A stretch of 64,000 nucleotides of DNA from NCBI GenBank assembly GCA_965262785.1, contig OZ253559.1, forward strand, positions 1,426,001-1,490,000, given 5' to 3'. Source of the DNA: G965218495 sp965262785 (lineage in GTDB: Bacteria > Bacteroidota > Rhodothermia > Rhodothermales > Bin80). The notes under the pieces were generated by a model. The model did not search any database. It was given only the letters and a program-made list of their open reading frames with translations, and was not told where the DNA came from. Both the position numbers and the translations under genes were made by a program. Shown piece by piece: positions 8,647 through 16,572 of the stretch; positions within the stretch are counted from its first letter, which is position 1; each line of letters opens with the position of its first letter.

Positions 8647-9825
8647 CTACTGCCTGGACTGGATGACTATTTGCGGAGGCGAATCCTCATCCTGTCGCAA
8701 GCGCACGATCAACTTTTCTTCCGTGACGTAGCCAACGTAGCCGTGCCCGATGTGCACAAAAGCACCGCTGTGCGCGTCGACCCGGAACACAAAGTTGCGC
8801 CGCACTTCGTCGCCGAGTGACCGTGAGACACCCAGATAGAAATTGCCGTCGCTGTACGCTTCCGACAGGGTGAGGTATCCACGACCCTTTTCATTGGTTT
8901 GGGCCCAATTGTAGTGTATTGACGGAGCGCCATCTTCCGCAATCGTTTCCAGGATGTCGGTGGCTGGTTTAATGCCCTCTACCTTCAGGCGCCAAAGCAA
9001 ATCGCCATGCTCACTGTAGGCCGTCAGTACCGGAATGCTACTGATGATATGTCCGAGCACGCCGTGCTGCGCATTGCATGACAGGTATCCTTGGCTGGAC
9101 ATCACTTCAACTAGCATCGAATTTGTCGATTTGTAGGGCTCGCCAAATCCCGTCACGTACTCTCCGTCCACGGTGTACTTGTGTATAGCGTGGCCACTTT
9201 CCGGGTCGTAATCTAACAGGAACACGTGATTTCGCATGATACAGGCATCGCTTGCTCCCCCTAGGGCGCGCCAGGATTTGACGTAGCGGTACACTCGCTT
9301 CTCGCGCCGCTCAAACACATCTACCTCACCGTCGCGACCCGCGATCAGTATGTGGTCGCCATGATCGTCGACTAGGATGCGCGAGGGATGCATGAACTCG
9401 CCAGGTCCCTCGCCTACACTACCGATACTGCCCAAGTATCGGGCCGCAGCATCGATTACGTGCACGGTCTTGAAACTTGAGCTGGCATTACCGCGTGGAT
9501 CTGCATCCAATACGAAGATGGACCCACGTCCGTCGGAGGCAATGTCCTGGACAAAGCCTAGAAGTTCGTAAACTTCGCCGTCCTCGCGCCCGAATACCGC
9601 TGTTTTCATTCCGGTTGTGTCCGGTATATAAGGTCCTTCTTCCCACTGGTCATTGTCGGATACGTCAATGACCAGACTGGGGTCAGTGGCTTCGGGAATA
9701 TTCTCTTGTGTCGGGTGTTGTGTACCATGATTCACTTGCCCCGCCGCATCCCAAGCTACCAGTGGTTGGCACAGCAGGTAAAGAAGACATAGCGTAGTCC
9801 AAGTCGTATTCAAAACGAATCGCAT
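8647..9825 (-). CDS. Secreted 6-bladed beta-propeller protein, array copy C
   Basis: A 392-residue paralogue. The start at 9825 has AGGAG at the right distance and aligns with all sister starts. The signal peptide is residues 1-30. It has the shared blade motifs (GEGPGEF, GFGEPYKSTN, SLGDEVRRNFVFRVDAHSG). Its own variable loops are DADPRGNASSSFKTVHVI and AEDGAPSIHYNWAQTNEKG. Its upstream spacer is type 1, like that of copy A. The function is unknown; a periplasmic or surface location is inferred from the signal peptide. Confidence 0.8.
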   Translation of the reverse strand: MRFVLNTTWTTLCLLYLLCQPLVAWDAAGQVNHGTQHPTQENIPEATDPSLVIDVSDNDQWEEGPYIPDTTGMKTAVFGREDGEVYELLGFVQDIASDGRGSIFVLDADPRGNASSSFKTVHVIDAAARYLGSIGSVGEGPGEFMHPSRILVDDHGDHILIAGRDGEVDVFERREKRVYRYVKSWRALGGASDACIMRNHVFLLDYDPESGHAIHKYTVDGEYVTGFGEPYKSTNSMLVEVMSSQGYLSCNAQHGVLGHIISSIPVLTAYSEHGDLLWRLKVEGIKPATDILETIAEDGAPSIHYNWAQTNEKGRGYLTLSEAYSDGNFYLGVSRSLGDEVRRNFVFRVDAHSGAFVHIGHGYVGYVTEEKLIVRLRQDEDSPPQIVIQSRQ

Positions 9826-10171
9826 ATCAACTCCTGGTTGTTAGTGGTCTGGCTGCAAGATTGCTCGCCTCACACCAACAAAAAGCGCGAGACTGGGCCA
9901 ACCTCGCAGCACCGCAAGTCGAACGCAGCATCAAGTTTCACGTTCGCATCGGCCCGGATGCGTGCTGCTAAGTCCGGTCTTCCTCCAACTGCATGGCAGC
10001 TGGGCCTACCGTTCAGGCACGCCAACGCCTACTTGACGACGCTTCCTTACCGGTGCCTCGCGGAGTAGCCAAGACCTGCCGCAAGCAGCGCGGACGGCAC
10101 GCGCTTGCGACCGTTTGCGAAGAATCCAATAGCATGTACGTTGTGCTGCGCACGGCCTGCCTCATTCGGTG
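9826..10171 (-). repeat. Array spacer type 1 (upstream of propeller C)
   Basis: A 346-bp spacer nearly the same length as the one upstream of copy A and similar throughout. The contrast with the type 2 spacers upstream of B and D is clear beyond the first ~130 bp. No gene is seen. Confidence 0.75.
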
Positions 10172-11350
10172 CTATTGCCTGGACCGAACGACTACCTTCG
10201 GAGGCGAATCCCCAGCCTGTCGCAAGCGGACGATCAGGTCTCGTTCCGTGACGTAGCTAACGTAGCCATGTCCGATGTGTGCAAAAGCGCCGCTGAGTGC
10301 ATCAACCTTGAACACAAAGTTGCGCCGCATTTCGTCGCCGAGTGACCTTGAGACACCCAGGTAGAAGTTGCCATCGCTGTACGCTTCCGACAGGGTGAGG
10401 TCTCCACGACCTCTTTCCTTGGCGTCGGTAGGAGTGTAGAGGATTGCCGGACGGCCCTCCGACTTCGTTTCCAGGACGCCTATGGTTGGCTTGATGCCCT
10501 CTACCTTTAGGCGCCAAAGCAAGTCGCCATGTTCATTGTAGGCCGTCAAAACCGGAATGTTGTCCCGGACGTGTCCGACCACGCCGTGCTGCGCAATGCA
10601 CGAAAGTGATCCGTGGCTGGACAGCAAGTTGACAACTATTGGAGTTGTCGATTTGTAGGGCTCGCCAAATCCCGCCACATACTCTCCGTCCACCGTGTAC
10701 TTGTGAATGATGCGGCCATTCTCCGGGTCGTAAGCCAGCAGGTACACGTGGTTACACAGGATGCAGGCATCGTTTGCCCCGGTTCGGGCATTCCAGGACT
10801 TCACATACCGATACAGCCCCTTATCTAGCCGCTCAAACAAATCTACCTCACGTTCGCCGCGACCCGCGATCAGTATGCGGTCGCCGCCATCATCGATTAG
10901 GATGTGCATGGGATGCATGAATTCGCCAGGTCCCTCGCCCGCACTGCCGATACTGCCCAAGTACTGCGCCTCTGTATCGATGACATGCACGGTCTTGACG
11001 CTTGAGGCAGCATCCCTCCGCGAATCGGCGTCCAAGATGAAGATGGACCCATGGCCGTCAGTGGCAATATCCCGGACCCTAGCTAGAAGTTCGTACACTT
11101 CGCCGTCCTCGCGCCCGAAAATTGCTGTTTTCATTCCGGTAGTATCCGGTACATGAGGTCCTTCCTCCCACCGGTCATTGTCGGAAACGTCAATGACCAG
11201 GCTGGGGTCAGTGGCCTCTGGAATGTTCTCCCGTGTCGGATGTTGGGTGCCCCGATACACTTGCCCCGCCGCATCCCAAGCTCCCAGAGGTTGGCACAGC
11301 AGGCACAGCAGGCACAGCGTACTCCAAGTCGTATTCAAAACGAATCGCAT
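10172..11350 (-). CDS. Secreted 6-bladed beta-propeller protein, array copy D
   Basis: A 392-residue paralogue with AGGAGG before its ATG at 11350. The signal peptide is residues 1-30 (CLLCLLCQPLGAWDAAGQ). Shared motifs are GEGPGEF, HVYLLAYDPENGR, GFGEPYKST and SLGDEMRRNFVFKVDALSG. It is closest to copy B in both variable loops (DADSRRDAASSVKTVHVID and SEGRPAILYTPTDAKERG) and in its type 2 upstream spacer. This is the best intact representative of the family in the window. No enzymatic motif is visible. Confidence 0.8.
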   Translation of the reverse strand: MRFVLNTTWSTLCLLCLLCQPLGAWDAAGQVYRGTQHPTRENIPEATDPSLVIDVSDNDRWEEGPHVPDTTGMKTAIFGREDGEVYELLARVRDIATDGHGSIFILDADSRRDAASSVKTVHVIDTEAQYLGSIGSAGEGPGEFMHPMHILIDDGGDRILIAGRGEREVDLFERLDKGLYRYVKSWNARTGANDACILCNHVYLLAYDPENGRIIHKYTVDGEYVAGFGEPYKSTTPIVVNLLSSHGSLSCIAQHGVVGHVRDNIPVLTAYNEHGDLLWRLKVEGIKPTIGVLETKSEGRPAILYTPTDAKERGRGDLTLSEAYSDGNFYLGVSRSLGDEMRRNFVFKVDALSGAFAHIGHGYVSYVTERDLIVRLRQAGDSPPKVVVRSRQ

Positions 11351-11770
11351 ATCAACCTCCTGGTTGCAAGTGGTTTGGTTGAAAGATCGCTTGCCTCATG
11401 TCAGCAGAAAGCCGGGGAATTCGCCATCGTCGCAGCACCAATGAGTAGTACGCTGCCTCAAGTTTCACGTTCGCTTCGGGCCTGCTACGTGCCTTCAAGC
11501 CCGTTCGTTCTGCTACCGCACGGCAGAAGGTCCTGCCCTGAGGCTCGTTGGTGCCTACTTGTCCACAGAGTGACGCGACGGAGGCGGTATAAAAGGCGCC
11601 GGAGGCCGTTGACCGGAAGCAGCAGTACTTCTCTACTACACTGGGTGAAGAGTCGCCGTCGCGCGTCGCTGGCCGGCTCAAGAGGCAGCGCGGTTGGCCA
11701 GTGCTTGCTACAGGCTGCGAGGGTCTTTCCGGCCCGTGTCTGGCGCGAAGGCGACTTCGCGCTCTCGGCA
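11351..11770 (-). repeat. Array spacer type 2 (upstream of propeller D)
   Basis: A 420-bp uninterrupted type 2 spacer. It provides the reference that shows the spacer upstream of copy B was one continuous sequence before the IS256-type insertion. No gene is recognised. Confidence 0.75.
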
Positions 11771-12432
11771 TTACTGCTTGGACCGGATGACTATTTGCGG
11801 AGGCGAATCCCCGTCCTGTCGCAAGCGGACGATCATGTCTCGTTCCGTGACGTATCCAATGTAGCCATGTCCGATGTGCGTAAAAGCGCCGCTGAGTGCA
11901 TCGACCCGGAATACGAAGTGGCGCCACAGCTCGTCGCCGAGTGACCTTGAGACACCCAGATAGAAATTGCCATCGCTGTATGCTTCCGACAGGGTGAGGT
12001 GTCCACGACCCTTTTCCTTGGCGTCGGCAACAGTGTAGCGGATTGACGGACGGCCATTCTCCGACATCGATTCCAGGGTGTTGATGGCTGGCTTGACGCC
12101 CACTACCCTTAGACGCCAAAGTAAATCGCCACGTTCACTGTAGGCCGTCACAACCGGTATGTTGTCCCGGATATGTCCGACAACGCCGTGCTGCGCAATG
12201 CACGAAAGCGATCCGCCGCTGGACAGCCGTTCGACAACCATTGAATTTGTCGATTTGTAGGGCTCGCCAAATCCCGTTACATACTTTCCGTCTAATGTGT
12301 ACTTGTGAACGATGCGGCCATTCTCCGGGTCGTACCCCAGCAGGTATACGTGGCTACGCATGACGCAGGCATCGTTTGGCCTGATCCGGGTATCCCAGGA
12401 CTTTACATACCTATACACCCCCTTATCTAGCC
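11771..12432 (-). pseudogene. 3' part of interrupted beta-propeller gene, array copy E
   Basis: It encodes the C-terminal 217 residues (KGVYRYVKSWDTR... to the stop) of a fifth paralogue. The frame is open, with HVYLLGYDPENGR, GFGEPYKSTNS and SLGDELWRHFVFRVDALSG all present. The 5' end is cut at the target duplication ATCTAGCC by the DruA-fusion transposon. An internal GTG at 12418 could in principle start translation, but the product would lack the signal peptide and half the propeller. Confidence 0.85.
12425..12432. repeat. 8-bp target-site duplication, left copy (DruA-fusion element)
   Basis: ATCTAGCC here is repeated exactly at 15103-15110. Copy D has a single ATCTAGCC at the equivalent codons. 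Confidence 0.93.
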
Positions 12433-15102
12433 CTACCCTGTCCCCAAATTAGCGACTTGACTTTGTAATTCGTGCCGTGTAGCTTTGCGGCATGCTTACG
12501 CAGAGCCAGATTCTTCGCACGCTGCGGACCTCGGAGCCGCGGCTTTTGCGCACATTGGAAGCGCATACCGGTGAAAGCCGTACGGCCATCAGCCGCCAGG
12601 TGTGCCATGCATTCGGCTTTCGTGATGCTCGTGGGAATCTGCAGCAGACCGGGTGTCTGAAGGCGCTCAAGACGCTGGAATCCGAGGACAGGCTGTCGTT
12701 GCCCGCGCCCAGGCGCACCATTGCAAGCGGTACGCCCCGGCTGTTGGACCAGCCGGTGCCGAAACCAGTGGAGGTGCCCGCTTCGCTCAAACAGATCAAG
12801 GGCTTGGCCTTGGAGTTGGTGGAGGATGCGACGCAGCGTGCGCGCTGGAACACCCTGATGGCAGCGGAGCATCCGCAGGGGGTGAGGCAGTTTGCGGGCG
12901 CGCAGATAAAGTATTTGTTTCGGAGCGATCACGGGTATCTGGGCGCGATCGGGTTTGCGGCTTCCGGCCTGTATGTGGGACCGCGTGACCGGTGGATGGC
13001 TTGGACGCACGCGCAGCGCCAGCAGCATCTGATGCGCGTAGTGGGCCTGAACCGGCTGTTAATTCGGCCAGGCGTAAAGGTCAAGAACCTGGCCAGTCAT
13101 CTTCTGGGGAAGGTGCTCAAGCGGTTGCCCGTGGATTTTGCGGCGCGCTACGGCTATACCCCGTGGGTCATTGAGACCTTCGTGGGGCCTGAGCAGCGGG
13201 GGACCTGTTTCCGTGCGGCGGGATTCCACTATGTGGGAAGGACCACCGGCCGGGGTCGCCATGCCGAGACCAAGGCGTGTACCCGGACGAAGAAGGCGGT
13301 GTTCGTCTATGATCTGGACCGCCGGTGGCGCAAGCATCTCGGGGTGGCGCACGTAGATGCGTATCCCAAACTGGAGGCTGGCGCGGGGCTGGATGCCGAG
13401 ACCTGGGCGGCGCAGGAGTTTGGGGGCGCACAGCTGGGGGATAAGCGGCGGACTACCCGCCTGGTCAACAGTGTCACTATATTGGCACGAGCGCCCGGCG
13501 AGTCCATAACGGCCACCATGAAATCCGATCGTGCCGCGATACGGGGATATTATCGCTTCATAGAGAAGGCCAACGAGCGGGGAACCACGCCCGCGGATAT
13601 CCTGGCGCCGCATCGCCGTCGTACGATCGAGCGGATGCGCACGGAAAAGACGGTGCTGTGCCTTCAGGACGGCACGGACATCAACTACAGCACCCGTCCT
13701 GCGTGCGAGGGCTTGGAAGTGATCGGGCGCAACCAGACCACCGCGAAAGCACGGGGGGTGCATTTGCATACGACGTTGGCGTTGAGTGCGCAGGGGTTGC
13801 CGCTGGGCGTGCTGCGCTGTGCCTACAGGACCCAAGCGGGAAAGCACGCAGCTAAGACGCAGCAATGGATCGACGGACTGCATGACATCGCCGAGGCGGC
13901 CACACACCTCAGCAGCAAGACCCGCGTACTCTGCGTCATGGATCGGGAAGCGGACATCTTTGCCCTGTTCGCCGCGCAGCAACAAGTGGGACGGGTGGAT
14001 CTATTAGTACGGGCCAAGGCGAATCGGAGACTGGGAAGAAAGGGTCCGTTGTTGTTTGAGTTCATGCGCCAGGGGGCGCCCAAAGGTACCATTGAGGTAG
14101 CGATACAGCGGCTGAGCCGTCGCGAGAAGTCGGGCCGTGTCAAGCATAAGGGCCGTGCGGGCCGCATCGCACAGATGGAGGTACGCTACCGTACGGTCAT
14201 GCTTCCGCCCACCCGTGGACAGCAGGGCGGCCCGGTGAAGGTCACCGCCATACATGTTGGAGAGGCGGACCCGCCAGAAGGACAGAAAGCGATTCAGTGG
14301 TACCTGCTCGCGACGGCGACGGTGACCTCGGTGGCGCAGGCCGTAACAATGGTCGACTATTACATGTTACGCTGGCGTGTGGAAGACGGCTTCCGGATTC
14401 TCAAGAGTGTGTGCAAGGTGCAGGAGTTGCGCTTGCAGAAGGCCGATAGTCTTCACCTGGCCATCACCATCAACATGGTGATGGCGTGGCGCCTGCACTT
14501 GATGACGTTACTGGGTCGCCAGGATCCGGAAGCACCGGCCGAGATCCTGTTTACAGATATTGAGCTGTGCGTGCTACGAGAATATGCCGAAGGATTCAAC
14601 CTGGCGTCTCCCGATGATCTGGCTGCAGCCATTCTGCTGCTGGCCATGATGGGAGGATACATGAATCGGAAAAGCGATCCGCCGCCTGGCGCCAAAATCA
14701 TGTCGCGCGGCTACCTCCGGCTGGAGGCCTGTGCTGTCATGTTTGCCGTGCTCCAGAAGAAGTACGGACTGTGGCCGCCGTAGGGTGTCAACACAGAAAG
14801 AAGGCCCGCAGTATGGTTCACCAGGGAGGGCTATTGATAAGGACCACGGACCGTCACGATGCCGCAAAAGCATTGGCAGGATAGGTGCGTGCCTGTGAAG
14901 CACGCACGCGCACGACGCAGCTCCTGCCATTGCTGCGCCCGCCAATCCAAGCCTCTTCAACCCCAAATCAACGCCCTTAGTCGGGCATTACAGCCGTGTT
15001 AGTTGCACTATCTACACGGACCAACCGCCGCGCGAAAGGCTGGCTTCCGTGCAATCGGCCGTGAGGCCACCTTGTCAAGCCGGAAATGTTGCCGACGGGT
15101 AG
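12433..15102 (+). mobile_element. Transposon with DruA-like/IS4-type fusion transposase
   Basis: A 2670-bp element inserted in propeller gene E. The ends form an imperfect 29-bp terminal inverted repeat (CTACCC at both tips, CTTGAC at the inner edge, 19 of 29 positions matching), flanked by the 8-bp duplication ATCTAGCC. It holds one long plus-strand gene (12492-14783). The right 319 bp (14784-15102) are non-coding. Confidence 0.9.
12492..14783 (+). CDS. Transposase with N-terminal DruA-like (DUF4338) domain and C-terminal IS4/Tn5-type DDE domain
   Basis: A 763-residue fusion. Residues about 1-290 resemble DUF4338, the family of DruA from the Druantia anti-phage system: KALKTLESEDRLSLP, YLGAIGFAASGLYVGPRDRW, LNRLLIRPGVKVKNLASHLL and TCFRAAGFHYVGRTTGRGR. 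From about residue 305 (EFGGAQLGDKRRTTRLV) it becomes a Tn5/IS4-type transposase with D393 (CLQDGTDIN), D484 (VMDREADIF) and E631 inside the Y-x2-R-x3-E-x6-K signature (YMLRWRVEDGFRILK). Both modules look intact. The DruA part may provide DNA binding or strand processing; that role is inference. The ATG at 12492 fits the element's left end (59 bp from the tip). Confidence 0.88.
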   Translation: MLTQSQILRTLRTSEPRLLRTLEAHTGESRTAISRQVCHAFGFRDARGNLQQTGCLKALKTLESEDRLSLPAPRRTIASGTPRLLDQPVPKPVEVPASLKQIKGLALELVEDATQRARWNTLMAAEHPQGVRQFAGAQIKYLFRSDHGYLGAIGFAASGLYVGPRDRWMAWTHAQRQQHLMRVVGLNRLLIRPGVKVKNLASHLLGKVLKRLPVDFAARYGYTPWVIETFVGPEQRGTCFRAAGFHYVGRTTGRGRHAETKACTRTKKAVFVYDLDRRWRKHLGVAHVDAYPKLEAGAGLDAETWAAQEFGGAQLGDKRRTTRLVNSVTILARAPGESITATMKSDRAAIRGYYRFIEKANERGTTPADILAPHRRRTIERMRTEKTVLCLQDGTDINYSTRPACEGLEVIGRNQTTAKARGVHLHTTLALSAQGLPLGVLRCAYRTQAGKHAAKTQQWIDGLHDIAEAATHLSSKTRVLCVMDREADIFALFAAQQQVGRVDLLVRAKANRRLGRKGPLLFEFMRQGAPKGTIEVAIQRLSRREKSGRVKHKGRAGRIAQMEVRYRTVMLPPTRGQQGGPVKVTAIHVGEADPPEGQKAIQWYLLATATVTSVAQAVTMVDYYMLRWRVEDGFRILKSVCKVQELRLQKADSLHLAITINMVMAWRLHLMTLLGRQDPEAPAEILFTDIELCVLREYAEGFNLASPDDLAAAILLLAMMGGYMNRKSDPPPGAKIMSRGYLRLEACAVMFAVLQKKYGLWPP

Positions 15103-15110
15103 ATCTAGCC
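15103..15110. repeat. 8-bp target-site duplication, right copy (DruA-fusion element)
   Basis: ATCTAGCC, identical to 12425-12432. It encodes L-D in propeller gene E. Confidence 0.93.
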
Positions 15111-15612
15111 ACTCAAACACATCTACCTCACGTTCGGCGCGACCCGCGATCAGTATGCGGTCGCCGCTATCATCAACTAGAATGTGCGAGGGATGCATGA
15201 ATTCGCCAGGTCCCTCGCCCGCACTACCGAACCTGCCCAAGTACTGTGCCTCGGTATCGATGACATGTACGGTCTTGACACGTGAGGCCGCGTCCAAGAC
15301 GAAGATGGATCCATGTCCGTCGGAGGCAATGTCCTGGATAAGGCCTAGAAGTTCGTACAATTCGCCGTCCTCGCGCCCGAAAATCGCTGTCTTCATTCCG
15401 GTAGTATCCGGTACAGGAGGTCCTTCCTCCCACTGATCATTGTCGGATACGTCAATGATCAGACTGGGGTCAGTGGCGTCTGGAATGTTCTCCGGTGTCG
15501 GATGTTGTGTGCCTCGATTCACCTGACCGGCTGCGCTCCGGGTCCCCAGCGGCTGGCTCAGCAGGCAAAAAAGGCACAGCGTGCCCCAGATTGAATTCAA
15601 GACAAGGCGCAT
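15103..15612 (-). pseudogene. 5' part of interrupted beta-propeller gene, array copy E
   Basis: It encodes the first 170 residues (MRLVLNSIWGTLCLF... through GEGPGEF to DVFEWLD) of copy E, including the signal peptide. The start at 15612 aligns with the other copies and has AGAGG upstream. Translation would run into the transposon and stop after a short foreign tail. Joining this piece to 12424-11771 gives an uninterrupted 387-residue protein, the same length as copy A. As the first gene of the array, its disruption may also affect readthrough to the downstream copies. Confidence 0.88.
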
Positions 15613-16172
15613 GTCGTCCTCTTGGTCGTTGTCGTTAGTGGTCTGGTAAGCTCGATCGCATTTCGCTCGGCAGCATTGGGCGGCATTTTCAGCAACGAAG
15701 AGCTGAATGTTTCCCGCGTATGTAGGTTGGACACGGCAGGCGATTCTGAGTTGCCATGTGTGCCGCCTTGAATCCAATCAGCACTGTGCCAAGGCCTGCG
15801 GCGGATTCCCATGCCTCCGACTAGAGGTTACTCAGTCCGGCTATGGAATCTGAATTGCACAATTGATTCTTCATGGCGTAGCTCTATAAGCCGCTCCTTG
15901 CGCAACCGTGGCCTGAACACGCAAAAAGCACCGTTGAGGCGACTGCCGACGCGCTGGTGTCACCAGGCGTAGCGACCACATTCTGCATAAAAACCCGAGT
16001 ACATTCCGGTCTCGGCAGGCTTCGGGCGGTGGGTGCGCCGCGGCACTATCATGGACGAGATCGGCATACCAATCGGCAGTTAGGTAACGGATGCGTTCAG
16101 CTGGGGCGTCATCGGCCTTCGGGTTCACCTTGGCACCGGTGCTAAGGCAAACACTGGATGCACTGCCCCCAC
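15613..16172. other. Intergenic region right of the array
   Basis: About 560 bp upstream of propeller gene E. Only a faint trace of the shared array spacer is seen near the start codon (AGTGGTCTGGT). No gene with recognisable motifs occurs on either strand. Confidence 0.5.
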
Positions 16173-16257
16173 TCTAGGGTGGCGGAACCAGTAGACACGT
16201 CGTGCATAGAGTTCGTTGCCCGATCCGGACGTGTCGATTGGAGTCCTATCCCGTGTG
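16173..16257 (+). pseudogene. Decayed tRNA-Leu copy
   Basis: An 85-nt stretch that aligns without gaps to the tRNA-Leu at 2087-2171 on the same strand; I count 59 identical positions of 85. Best kept are GGGTGGCGGAA, GTAGACxCG, TCGTTGCCCG, GGACGTGT and GGAGTCC. The acceptor stem no longer pairs (TCTAGGG against CCCGTGT), the anticodon loop is changed and the T-loop is altered, so it is not expected to work as a tRNA. It marks the right edge of the propeller array. Confidence 0.75.
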
Positions 16258-16572
16258 CGCTGGCAGGCTTTCTGCGCTCTGCGGCTGGCAGTTAGCCGCT
16301 CCTTTGTAGTCAATGGTTGTCAATCGGTTCGTCATACACCCTCGAGGCTAACACTTTAGTAGCTGAAGGTGCCTGATAAGCCGCGACCGCCCGTGATGCT
16401 GGAAGGCGGCTCGTTCAGGTCGCGTGAATCCAGCTGGCAGTTTGCGCAAAGATCCGCACATTCCTGATTGATGCCATTCGCTACCTTGCGGCGAGGTAGG
16501 AACAATTGCAGGCTCAGCGCACGGATGTCGTAGCAGCTTCGTCTACGAGCGCAGTAGCAGTGGGCGCAGGTG
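16258..16572. other. Intergenic region between tRNA relic and DUF1501 gene
   Basis: 315 bp with no recognisable gene or RNA. It follows the stop end of the DUF1501 gene and could hold that operon's terminator, but no clear hairpin with a T-run is seen. Confidence 0.45.

Noticed and set aside
12423..13028. Long minus-strand open frame overlapping the DruA-fusion gene
   Set aside because: It is the shadow of the 763-residue transposase, rich in Arg/Pro/His, and has no motif.
12433..14783. A complete Druantia defence system around the DruA-like domain
   Set aside because: Only the DruA-like domain is present, fused to a transposase; no druB-E genes, and no DruE-type helicase beside it. The Lhr-type helicase at 32661 is 18 kb away with its own context.
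16173..16257. A second functional tRNA-Leu
   Set aside because: The acceptor stem does not pair and the anticodon and T loops are altered, so it is called a relic.
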